Shown: one piece after another, positions 43,151 to 53,399 of the stretch
Layout: each line of letters starts with the position of its first letter
Numbering within the stretch: the first letter of the stretch is position 1
NCBI GenBank assembly: GCA_029532415.1
Contig: JAQOTA010000035.1
Coordinates: forward strand, 186,001 to 250,000
Direction: 5' to 3'
Origin: Marasmius tenuissimus
Taxonomy: Eukaryota; Basidiomycota; Agaricomycetes; Agaricales; Marasmiaceae
Length of the DNA stretch: 64,000 bases
The notes under the pieces: generated by a model
Database searches by the model: none
The model's input: only the letters and a program-made list of their open reading frames with translations
Told to the model about the DNA's origin: nothing
Position numbers and translations under genes: made by a program

Positions 43151-43927
43151 TCAAGACGACCTCAAATCGGTAGGTTTAAGTTCTTCCTTCTTCATACGGG
43201 ATACTTGCTGCTTGAAGAGCTGCCAGCGCTTTTCATTAAGCTTAGCTGTGATCATCAAGCACAGCACGTCGTCCTCAATATTTACTCCATGATCCTTAAG
43301 TTGGTCCCAAACAGTCAACATGTAACTGATGCCTGGGACTGGATTAAGGTGTTCAGGGAGTTGGACGTTATGCAAGTCCGTATATAGATTCATCATCTTT
43401 GAAGAGGATTGTACTCCAAACGTAGATTTGAGATTAGATATGGTCGTAATTACCGAAGTTTTTTCAACATGCGCATCGTGAGCATGACGTGTTCGCATTT
43501 TGATAATACCAATTACTTTGTTACGCCTAGAAGTCCACTCGGTTAGAGCGGTGGTTTCTGCTGAAGTAGCAGGAGAAGATATTTCAGGCATTACTTCATC
43601 CAAGACTTGAGGTATGCCTTGGGTATAGAGGTAACCCTCAAGCAATCGGTACCAATCTTCGAAATTCGAACCATCATCTAGCAAAACTGGAATGATACTG
43701 ATTCCTCCTGATCCAGCAGGAAAGTTGCTGTCTGCAACCTGAGAGTACAACGGTTCCGTATTGTAGTTAAAAACTTTTACAGAATTTTCTACTTCTGTTC
43801 CTAGAGTGTATCCCAGCATATTTCGAACAAACGTCGTTGGGGGATTACTTGGGGAATGAGAAGCAGACCTAGATCCAGTTTGAAACATATTGAGGTCTGC
43901 CAAAAGTCCTGTGAGCATACTCTTCAA
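43151..43927 (-). CDS. element D Gag-like protein (258 aa)
   Basis: The predicted protein is the same as that of element E (62503-63279). Copia-type Gag features: FEDWYRLLEGYLYTQGIPQV and TEWTSRRNKVIGIIKMRTR at the start of the core, then LKSTFGVQSSSKMMNLYTDL, VPGISYMLTVWDQLKDHGVN and DVLCLMITAKLNEKRWQLF. This follows the DUF4219/UBN2 order (W...L...L, then short helices). No zinc knuckle is seen. The frame is preceded by a ~1 kb leader after the LTR and primer site. Confidence 0.75.
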   Translation of the reverse strand: MKSMLTGLLADLNMFQTGSRSASHSPSNPPTTFVRNMLGYTLGTEVENSVKVFNYNTEPLYSQVADSNFPAGSGGISIIPVLLDDGSNFEDWYRLLEGYLYTQGIPQVLDEVMPEISSPATSAETTALTEWTSRRNKVIGIIKMRTRHAHDAHVEKTSVITTISNLKSTFGVQSSSKMMNLYTDLHNVQLPEHLNPVPGISYMLTVWDQLKDHGVNIEDDVLCLMITAKLNEKRWQLFKQQVSRMKKEELKPTDLRSS

Positions 43928-44923
43928 ATATAGAAGGGTGGAGCCAAGAGAGTGTCAATCGACGAAGGCTTCTAAGAAGCACCCATAAATAAATAGGGTT
44001 CGATGCACACCGAGAAATGCTCCAAAGGTCTAGGACTTTTAACAGGCTGTATGCGTCAAGCAGATCATGGGGTGTACCGCGTGCAGGTAGTGCAGGGGAG
44101 TTAATCTGGTTACGAAGCCCTGCCCAATTGCTAGGGTCTTACAACGTTCCCAGTGTGTATCGGTGTCTGGTGTCCCATCATGCTATCTGGTCTCAACCCC
44201 AGACTAGCAAAAGTATGAGTGATCAGCTCATACTGACCGAATGACCCATAGAAAGTTATTATTAAACCTAGTCATCCATATGAATTGAGTTCATACACCC
44301 TCTGCCTTAGGCATGTCGGTGACCAGAAAGCAATCATAGGTGAGTTAGAGTTTAACAATAACGTAGAAGAGAGGGGTCATCAGGAGGGGAGTCCCTGTAC
44401 ATACTAAAATGGCCATGTGATACCGTAAAATTGTATAGTATCAAAACCTAGTTGTAAGGAGATCAAATCTCCCAGCATGTATGTCATGCCCGGTCTTTCG
44501 ACCGTCAGGAATCATGGCGAGTTGGTTTATAAGCACAACCCCATAGACCCCTAAACAATGCCTCATGGTGAGGATCATCGCCAACCGTTGGTTTTCATCG
44601 GCATTAGGCAGTGATAATTTAAGATCAAAGCCCAATCCGGGTTATCAGCAGGGAGACAGAGCCGCATACGCGGATAGGTCTATGCCGAAGAAAATGAAGC
44701 CAAGACAGTATGTACATGCGTTCGTGCAACATGCAACAGTACAGGGACATAGTGGATAGGTGTAAAGGGAACTAACAACCCTTGACCTTGACACCAGACG
44801 ATGACAAGCCCGACATCGCTAGAGACTTCCATAACCCATGTAGGTTACAGGTTGTCCGCTAGGATGGTGGCGACACACGGGAGCTAGGCTACTCCGATCA
44901 TAACATCGACCTGACCACCGCTT
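43928..44923 (-). other. element D 5' leader
   Basis: About 1 kb between the primer site and the gag start without a meaningful frame. The same sequence occurs in element E (61513-62502), essentially unchanged. Probably packaging and translation-control RNA of the element. Confidence 0.6.
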
Positions 44924-44938
44924 GCAGGGCCCATAACC
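44924..44938 (-). other. primer-binding site matching the anticodon arm of initiator tRNA-Met
   Basis: On the minus strand GGTTATGGGCCCTGC abuts the LTR end TCATCA. Its complement GCAGGGCCCATAACC corresponds to the D-stem side and anticodon loop (CAU) of eukaryotic initiator tRNA-Met rather than to a tRNA 3' end. This is the half-tRNA priming arrangement known from Drosophila copia. Confidence 0.75.
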
Positions 44939-45147
44939 TGATGAGCCAGCATAGTTAAAGTGCACAGTGGATAGCGACTGTCTATAGTGTCATATATGAT
45001 GAAACTAGATTCATGTAGTAAGGTACGTAGACAGAGACGTAGTACTTGCATGAGAACGCAAGTGTTCTAGAGATGTAGCTCTATAAATAGTGTGACGCGT
45101 AAACAACACGTCAACAGTGTATCACATGATTTCCATCATGTTCAACA
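44939..45147 (-). repeat. element D 5' LTR, 209 bp
   Basis: Minus strand TGTTGAACATGATGG...ATGCTGGCTCATCA. Near-identical inverted copy at 61289-61497 and a longer relative at 45400-45917. TATTTATAG box near 45082. Its outer edge coincides with the start of a gene 2 exon. Confidence 0.9.
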
Positions 45148-47022
45148 GCGAGTATGTTCTAATAAAAGGCGCCACGGACAACCGCAAAATTCCCCCGCCA
45201 AGTTCAGCTCTAGAGGATCTGCTAGACCTTCTTCCCAAGTACATTTGTCAAATCGACGGCAAAGCGGTCGCACCCATCAATTACAACAACTTCACATACT
45301 TTATCAACAACCTTCCCCTTTGCAAGCAATTCCATCCTGCAGGGTTGAGTCATACAGTATCAATGAACATCAGTGTGAATGATCCCAATACACAAGTATT
45401 GTTAAACATGATGGATATCATGTGATACACTGTTGACGCGTTGTTTACGCGTCACACTATTTATAGAGCTACGCCTCTAGAACACTTGCGTCCTCATGCA
45501 AGTACTACGTCTCTGTCTACGTATCTTACTACGTACATCTAGTTTCATCATATATGACACTATAGACAGTCGCTATCCAATAGCATAAGTAGAGCCTCCA
45601 ATACATGAGGCAAACACGACTATGCTCACCAAGCATACTACCATTCATGGTAGAAGTACTTACACAGTACTAATGTCTTTTACGCCTTTAGGGCCGAATA
45701 CCTACTTCTAGTAGTAGTTTCAGTTAGTGTAATACTCATTACATGTACCAGAAACTTATGTATAAAAGACTGGACAAAAGGCCTTAAGCCTTAGGACAAT
45801 CTACTCGATTATCACCTCTTCTCAAGCATCTCAAGACTACAAGAACACTCTGTGTATTACCCATGTGAGGTTTACTTTGTTATACCCACTGTGCACTTTA
45901 ACTATGCTGGCTCATCAAGTATTCTGGCTGGATTTGATTGAGTATGCTCCCTTGGATGGCACGGACTTGACGGATCAAGTCCTGAAGGTTGATTAAAGCA
46001 ATGCAAGTTGTATTTATCACAACGACACGGGTGATTGGGCTACCCTACTCGGGGATTTCAGCAACTCCGCGGATACTCAGTATAATGCAACCGAGGTAGT
46101 AGGGACAACCATGTCTTTCAGTTTTAATGGTGTGTCTGTGCTGGTGTGGTCTATCTTGTGATATGAGCTGATGTTGTGTAACCTATGTATGCTGATTGAA
46201 TCGAACCACCCAACAGGAATCTCAGTATCCTTGTATACCGTTGTCCCCGCTGTGGAACGCGGAAGTTCTTCTGATGTGGGCACCAGCGGTTCCTACTATA
46301 TCAATAGGGGCGGCCCCGTCCCCTTCGATATCGGAACATTCTTACCTCTTCCATTCAGTCCAAAGAACTCCACGATATGGGAAAACTGGTCTTCCTTTGC
46401 AAGTGGCTCATCAATAGATGGCGGGCAGGAGCATGTACTGACCATTATCTACAACGGGGCAGGTGGCACAGATCAACCACAGGTATTAGCCATTGATTAC
46501 TTTCTTGTAGAGAACAATAGGATGCCAGCCAGCCAAAACTCACCTGGGTTAGAATCACCATCTCGGACAGGAGTGCCATCTGTTACCAGAGTGCCATCCG
46601 CAACGCAAAGCCTGAAGGGGGAGAGCAAAACTCAAGGGTCAATTAGAGCAATTGTAGGAGGTGGCAGTGTATTGGCCCTCATTGCAATATTGGGGCTAGT
46701 TTGGTACTTGTTAAAGAAGCAAAAAAGAGAGGACGAGTCGAGAGATGGTCCTTGGATTGTCACGCCATTCAGAGATATGGTTAAGTCGTGGACAGGGGAA
46801 GGTTTACATGATTCCGGGGCCCCCAAAAATGGAGCTGCCACAGAACTCGTGGGCATCATTCCTACAGGCCAGCCTAGCACCGAACATGCTAGGTTGGAGA
46901 ATTTTGTGAGAATGAAGCGTGCACAACAGGAGGCAGTTGATAAACAGGCTGCTCGGGAAGAGGATAGTGGGGTTCATCATAGAGATGAAATGTTAATGCA
47001 TCCTGCAGTGGCCGTGGCCTGA
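45148..47022 (+). pseudogene. gene 2: paralogue of gene 1, broken by LTR insertions
   Basis: Exon 2 homologous sequence starts at the element D edge (SEYVLIKGATDN, YICQIDGKAVAPINYNNF), is interrupted by a 518 bp solo LTR at 45400-45917, resumes with FWLDLIEYAPLDGTDLTDQ, and has an in-frame TAA near 45994. Intron 46130-46216 (GTGTGT...AACAG) joins FNG-ISVSLYT. The last exon to 47022 carries a Ser-rich stalk, the membrane span AIVGGGSVLALIAILGLVWY, a basic stop-transfer KKQKRED and a cytoplasmic tail (TPFRDMVKSWTGEGLHDSG, NFVRMKRAQQEAVDKQ). The 5' exon is lost. The 3' half is open and could be an exon of a truncated product. Confidence 0.8.
45400..45917 (+). repeat. 518 bp solo LTR with 5 bp target duplication
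   Basis: TGTTAAACATGATGG...TGCTGGCTCATCA, flanked by AGTAT at 45395-45399 and 45918-45922. Excising it restores NDPNTQVFWLDLIEY of gene 2. The outer ~170 bp and last ~30 bp match the 209 bp LTR of elements D/E, while ~309 bp in the middle, containing a second TATA-like box (TGTATAAAAGAC near 45760), is absent from D/E. Confidence 0.9.
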
Positions 47023-47039
47023 TTACCTCCTGCTTATAC

Positions 47040-49403
47040 ACCAGAGTAATTATAAGCTAGACCGGACATGGCAGAATCAAATGACAGCAGCACCTGATGA
47101 AGGTCTAGAATACATCGCAGAACTTCACAAGCTTAGTATTTGGAGCATCACAACAAAAGCTTGGCCCTGCCACCTTGGAGGCTTCACTGACTTGATAAAT
47201 GTAGTGTGATAAGTATTTATAAAGTAGGGATGATTCATAAGGAAATATAGCTGGGAGCTTACTGTATGAGTGAACTGTGGTGCCAGAGCTCCAGTGTGAG
47301 GATTTGGGCCACTCCTAAATTGTAGCTCCTTATCAGATACTGTCCCTCTATGTCCATCAGCATCCCATACAAGCTCCATCTTGCAGACTGCTACACCTTT
47401 CCATTAGCTTTCCCTTATCAGATATTTAATTATCATATGTAGTCTTCATGTACCTATTGATCCTTAGTTGGATTACATAACACAAGTGGTATCTCTTCCT
47501 CAGGTTCCACACAAGCTCATGCTCAGGTATAGGGATGAAGCAGATGGAATGTATTTGTGTCCAGGGCTCGGAGACTAAAGAATATGTTTTAGATTGTGCT
47601 GCCAACACTATTGTCGCCAATTCTCTGATGCCAGTAACCTGGGGCATTGCAAAGATCAGAACAATTTCTACCAGGAGAAAAGGAAGCGGAAATGTGATGC
47701 TTGAGATTGATCATTGGGTCGCTAATGATTGAAGGCAGCCAAATCAGCCCAGATTCTCGGCTGCACCATCGTTAAATTGGTCCTTTGTCATTGATATGCT
47801 TCTCTGACAGGTTTTCCGTTCAGGTCGTCATAGACCAATCTTCATGCTCGTTATCATTGTTGTTGGGGAAGGGGAGCTATTAGACACATCTGATGTTTGT
47901 GATCTATCTCGATAGAGAGAGTTTTCGGTTTGACGTACCTGAATCTATCACTCAAGTACCCTCTTCCATGAACTTCTCGCTCAACTTTTCAGGAGGCCAA
48001 CATCAACGCTTGTCTGTGGCCGAAGACTCAGCTGATAAGATTTGGCATTGGTATTAGAATGGTGGTAGTATAATCACTTTTGAATTACTTGCCTTTTTGC
48101 GCTATGCATCTTGTAAGTTGATCTAGGCTGTGAGTAGGAAGATTGGCACACACTTTGCGAGGTGTAGATACAGAAAATGAAATTTGTGATCGTGGATGGC
48201 GTCTCCGCCCATTCGGTGGATGTTTCGAACATTTTATAAGAGAGGGCAAGATGCACTCACAGGATGGTTTCAGGGCTTTAGACATTTGCGAGGCAGCTTT
48301 GGAGATGTTTGATGAGGATTCGAAGGTGTTTGGGGTGAATTCAGACTTGTTTAGGGTAGACTCGGAGGTGTTTGAAGCATTTTGCTGCTGCTCGTATTAA
48401 ATATATAATCCTCTCAGGTCGTGCCATTCTTTTTGCAAAGGGCCCTGAGAAATCAAGGGCTTCCAAACTGGGAAAAACAAATGCATTACGGAAACGAAGG
48501 GGACTTTCTGACGGCATATATCAACATTTGCATTCAGCACAATTAATCTGTAAAATAATATGTAGTAACACCGGTTTACTGTGGTAATCCCACTGAACCT
48601 AAAAGAGCCTTAGATCTAGCCCAGCGTTTGGTAGGATTAATCCCATTCCAATCCCATGCTTGCCGCGTAATCCCACCCAATCTGTACTCAGAGTCACCTC
48701 CCTGGGATCCCTTGTTAGATGAGATTTCCATAGGACTAATCCCGTTCGAATCCTATAACCACATCAGGAAAACTGTACCCTGGAATTATCTGCTAGTTAG
48801 AGAAAGATTTCCTGAAAATTTATCAGACCCGAGCAAAAGTTCGCAAATTCAACGGCCCCCCTTGTAGGTTTTGGAAATTTGGGAAATATTTCCTCGGTTT
48901 ATCATAAGATCATGAAAATTTCACGAAAGGTTTCTCTCTCTCTCCGGGTTTCTCGAAATTTCTTGTATATTGCGTCTGATTTACTGGGTGAACACAGGAT
49001 GATTACAGTGAAAGTGAATATATTAAGTGGTGAGATTAAAACAGGTATACAATAGACAGTATGAACAACAATATGAAGATTGAACAATAGGGCGACTGTC
49101 GCTAGTGACCTCAGTATAGCTACTCTGGCATAGCTGCAGCAGAGGTACCTGTATTGCAGCCTTCTGAATGTACACCGGTAGGCTCCAGTGGCATTGATGA
49201 GCGTTCTGCTGTAGTGCTGTCTTCATCTTTGTCGGGTTCCTGCTCAATAGCAGACCAGTCTGTGGCTTGGAGCACTTGCAAATTTGTCACATGCTGGTAT
49301 CCCCATTTTTTTGCTTTAATGCTTCATGAGGTCAATCAGAAAATGTCAGATATGGGATTTGGATTGACTCATGTAGCCTGCTTGTAGATGTTGTGCATCA
49401 AGG
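47040..49403. other. intergenic, no gene recognised
   Basis: A few short frames (for example 48143-48400) show no family features. 48590-48760 carries repeated TAATCCCATTCC/GGATTAATCCC words that look like an old repeat. Confidence 0.4.
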
Positions 49404-49555
49404 CATGTGTTACAAATCCACCCATTGTTTTCCCTTCCCTTGGTCTCCGGGTACTTTTTCCTCATGTTTTTCTCTTTATTTCCCATGGTTACATGTTCTC
49501 GCCATCACATTCTGGCCTCCATATCATTACCTGGTACTACCTGGTGTGGTTTCGC
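49404..49555 (+). repeat. fragment of the 469 bp LTR
   Basis: TGTTACAAATCCACCCATTG through CTGGTACTACCTGGTG matches one end of the solo LTR at 12941-13409 (opposite strand). The rest of that LTR is missing here. Confidence 0.8.
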
Positions 49556-50129
49556 GTTCTCAAGTTTCTCCAAGAGCTCAACTGCAAGGTGCCATACACC
49601 ATTGACATCTTTGTTGGGAAACGGATCCTTGGTGACAGTGGCATGGTCTTGAAGACAAGCATAAATCTATAGGACATTAGAGCATATTTGTACATATTGA
49701 TATGAAATTGTGGAAACGAAAATTAAGCACCAAGAACTGCAAAATCGCCGCCATTTCACTTGTGAAATTCATGTACAAACCAAATGTGGAGCATGCAAAA
49801 ATATACTCTACTTGATACTACACACCACCACCATGCCCTGTCATAATCTTGACTTGATCAAGAAAGCACTTCTCTGTGCGTTGCCCAGCTTAGTATTGCC
49901 TCCTTTTATGGGCACACTAAAGGGAGAACTTCCAATTGCGACATCCAACCTCGTTATCCAAATTGCTGCCAGAAGCCATTCCAAGGCCATTGTACCATGT
50001 CCGAAGCAAGGAGGGCACTGAATATCACAGGATATTCTATGGGAGATGGGAGATGAAGAGACATTATGGCACTTCCGGTACACTGCTAGCACATGCAGCC
50101 TCAGTGCTCTTGGTTTTGCTTACCTTTGA

Positions 50130-51090
50130 ATGACAGTGCAACGGTTGAAGAAATTCTGCTCCTAGTAGAAACGCTACAGCTCCCTCGAATGATAAAGACA
50201 CGTTCAGGCCACTGGTTTGATCAGTTGAAGTACTATCTCTAACCTCGGCCCGCTTTCGCTCGCCTGCTGACCAGTATCACCTTGTCATGAGATGGAACCG
50301 CTCCCAAGCTGCTATCTCCAGGATTGTCAACTGGGTAACCAGTTTCATCAACAACTGTTGGTCACATCTCCTTGGTTTCGACCAAAATCACCTACTTTCC
50401 CCCGAAAACCTCACCAGGTATGCCGATGCCATCCACCAGGCTGGTGCGCCACTCTGGGGTGTCTGGGGATTTTTAGACTGTACAATCAGGAAGATTTGCT
50501 GCCCCACCCACTATCAGTGAAGTGCCTATAACAGTTACAAGAAGTACCATGCTCTCAAATTCCAGGCAGTTATGCTACCAAATGGGATGGTTGGGCATCT
50601 TCATGGCGCACTCCTGGGGCGTAATAATGACAACCTCCTTTTGCATGATAGTGGGCTGCTGGCAACATGGAAGAAATATGCTATCAAGAAGGGTTCAAGT
50701 CCCGAAGATCCTCCATACGAGCATCACTTCCAATTATTTGGGGACTCTGCATATGTCCTCAACCCAGTGTTGATCAGCCCTTTTGCTGGAGAGGGAGAAC
50801 ATGGTAAAGATGAATTGGCTTGGAATTATGCCATGTCGCAGTGTCAAATGGGTGTCGAGAATGGCTTTGGAATTATATGCAGGAATTGGCCTTTTCTTGA
50901 TGTTAGTTGAAAGCTTCAAGTATTCTACTCCCCTGTTGGCACATATTACAGGTTTGCGGTACTAATGGACAATGCCCTCAATTGTCGACACCCAAACCAG
51001 GTATCTCTACGGTTTCACTGTCCTCTACCCACGTTGGACAAGTACTTTGTTGACTGGTGTGCCAGTATTAGCTACCCTGAGCTACCAGTA
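50130..51090 (+). pseudogene. PIF/Harbinger-type DDE transposase, decayed
   Basis: Successive pieces match the DDE_Tnp_4 family: LLLVETLQLP, MRWNRSQAAISRIVNWV (helix-turn-helix region), GVWGFLDCTIRKICCP (first Asp), GMVGHLHGALLGRNNDNLLL (second Asp region, normally GR.HD), FGDSAYVLNP and VENGFGIICRNWPFLD (third acidic region, normally E), then LKYYL-/LPTLDKYF-type C terminus. Stops and frame changes occur near 50237, 50518, 50908 and 50940. The nuclease cannot be active. A SANT/Myb-like partner follows at 51414. Confidence 0.8.
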
Positions 51091-51413
51091 CTACTTCCAA
51101 AATTGACTCTATATACCCTCAGCCTGCTTGATGCACAAATCGTGATGTCGGTGGTGCTTTAAACCCTCGAAAACAGCAAAGACAAATTTTTCAAGCTTCG
51201 AAACTATAGCTACAAGGTATGCAATGGTTGGCAGGAGACAGAAGTACGACATGCCCTGACAACGCTTACAACGAGCAGAATTGACGGTGAGTGTGCATGG
51301 ATATTTACGCGCCAGCAGCAGTGAAGTGCACAACAACAACCACCCCTCGGAATCATGAACTCTTACATCACCAGCCATTTCTGAGCCAATTTACGACTGC
51401 CACCAGCAACACC

Positions 51414-52518
51414 ATGCCTGTAGATGATTCCGGCAACTTTGACTTCACTCAGCATTTCCCACCTCAAGTCGGCGCCAGCAGTTATCCTCAATTTTTGACA
51501 GCTATTCCCCTGCACCAAGGCCTTCCTTCACCAACCTTACCCACAGAAAACTTCTCATCCAATGACAGTCTTCCTTCTCCAGAATCTCCATCTCCACCCG
51601 CCGCAAATGTTCATGATAGATCCAATGATGACTCTGACAAGGAGCCCACAGCTTCTTTTCCTACATAAGGTCCCCGCGGAAAGGGACAAATGTGGACGGG
51701 GCATGACATGGAAGCTCTTGCACGCACTGTACTTCAGATTGAACCTCACAGAGCAGGCCATAGTCATGTGGAGGAGAAGTGGAAGGAGGTGGAAGTTGAG
51801 CTGCATCGGCAGCATCACTGTCCTGAGAAGGACTATATTGCAGTGCAAAACAAGCTGAAAGAGATAGTGAAGGCACATGAGATGTGAATTGCTTCTTTTG
51901 AATGGTTAAGGCACGCTGACAATCATAATACAGAACGGCAAAAAAATTGATACGTCGAAAGGGGTGGATGACAATACAGAAAGCATGGTTGCAGCCCTGC
52001 TGGAACGAATCAGCTATCAGATCCAGGAATGAAAGGATAAGACAGCGGAACAGAAGGAAAAGCTACAGAAGGTGACACACCAAAAAAGATCTATCTGTTC
52101 ACCCTAGCTAACAACCCTACAGATCCACGAATAAAACGAGGCTGGTGGGGAGGAGATACGGCATCAGTCAATGACAACAGGCAAAAAGTGGTTCACTCAC
52201 CCAACAGATACTGACAATGACTGCTCGGACGAAGAAAACTCGAACCCTAATCGTGACAACATTGACCATAGGCCAAAGAAAAAGGTGAAGAAGGCCCGTT
52301 CGGGTCAGTTTCAGGACTTGACGGATTTGGTGACTGAGAGTTCCAACCGTGTTGTTGCTGCGACAGAGAAGCAGAGCATGGCCATTGAACAACATAACAA
52401 AAATAACGCACTTTTGGTTATGGTTATAGCTGAGGGCCTAGATGTTAACCTTGACAAACTGAGGAAGGATATAGAAGAGGAAGAGGGCAAGCATCCCCAT
52501 TGCTGCTGCCATGACTGA
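51414..52518 (+). pseudogene. Harbinger partner protein, SANT/Myb-like, decayed
   Basis: From the ATG at 51414 a Ser/Pro-rich N terminus is followed, past an in-frame TAA at about 51666, by a SANT-like segment (WTGHDMEALARTVLQIEPHR, EEKWKEVEVELHR). A helical/acidic C-terminal region lies near 51960-52518 (MVAALLERISYQIQE, NKNNALLVMVIAEGLDVNLD). In PIF/Harbinger elements the second ORF is a Myb/SANT protein needed for nuclear import and DNA binding of the transposase. The tandem position and shared decay support that reading. Confidence 0.65.
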
Positions 52519-52688
52519 GGACGACGCACGTACACTTACATAATTTCTTGGATACCCATTTATGTCGACTTTTGGGATTAGTTTTGAAAGGTTTTACATC
52601 TAAATTTCAGGCAAATTTTGGGTGGGACCGGTCCCCACTTGAAATGGGTCTTGATCTACATTTTCGTATTAATATGTCCAAATATGCT

Positions 52689-53394
52689 CTATTGGGGAAA
52701 GTTAACGGGAGTATAAATTGGTATGACACTCACAGCCGCAGCTGCCAGCACAACCATGCCCTTTGGTACCTCTAGCCCATCTGGCTTCTTGCTGTCCAAA
52801 GATGAGAAAGTACTGTATTGTTTGATGATGCCACTGTAGACATTTTGTGAGAGGAAAGCCTCGTTGACGTAGGTTGGGATGACAGGGTGATCCAACGGTC
52901 TCTGTCAATCCGGCCATCCCTGAAGTGAAAACAAAAGACCTGATTAGCAGACAGAGAGCGCACGTATTCTGTCACATGGCTGTTGAGAGAATACAAGAAT
53001 GTCTGATTCTGAGCAAGTTCACCAGCTTTTCAGCGACTGTCAAATGACGGGAAGTTGAAAGTATCAACAACAATGGAGCTTGGGTTCCTTAGGTCCTTTT
53101 GTTTGCTTCTGATGCAGCTGCTCACCTGTAAAATAATCATCAGCCTCAACAAAGACAGAAAAATGCAACACTTACATAGTCAAACAGTGGTTTGACATAC
53201 TGGTTGGGGTCACCTTCCTCCAAGTGATGGAGTATATTGCTGCCACCGTCATATCCATCCATGTCGGCAACTTTCACCAGAGAAGCCTGGGTGATCTGCT
53301 TTGTTCCTTCTGGGCTCAATGGCGAGTAGGTGTGGTTGAGAAGCATCATGAGCTTCCCCCTCGCAATGACTTTCTCTATGATGGTGCAGATCAA
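52689..53394 (-). pseudogene. DUF6532-like gene, three exons recognised, one internal stop
   Basis: Exons 53394-53176, 53125-52940 and 52901-52689 (minus) join in frame through introns with GTAAGT...TACAG and GTCTTT...ACAG borders. Recognisable parts: TKQITQASLVKVADMDGYDG, EEGDPNQYVKPLFDYV, FLYSLNSHVTEYVRSL and GLEVPKGMVVLAAAAV, in the order seen in the fungal DUF6532 family, often present in many copies in mushroom genomes. A TGA follows FPSFDSR in exon 2, so a full product would need readthrough or sequence error. The N-terminal part upstream of 53394 was not resolved. Function of the family is unknown. Confidence 0.55.
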
Positions 53395-53399
53395 AGGGG

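Noticed and set aside
44924..44938. tRNA gene or fragment at the LTR edge
   Set aside because: Only ~15-20 bases match the anticodon arm, in the position of a primer site; no acceptor stem or T arm.
48143..48400. 85-codon frame as a gene
   Set aside because: Repetitive VFGVNSDLFRVDSEVF tail, no splice or domain support.
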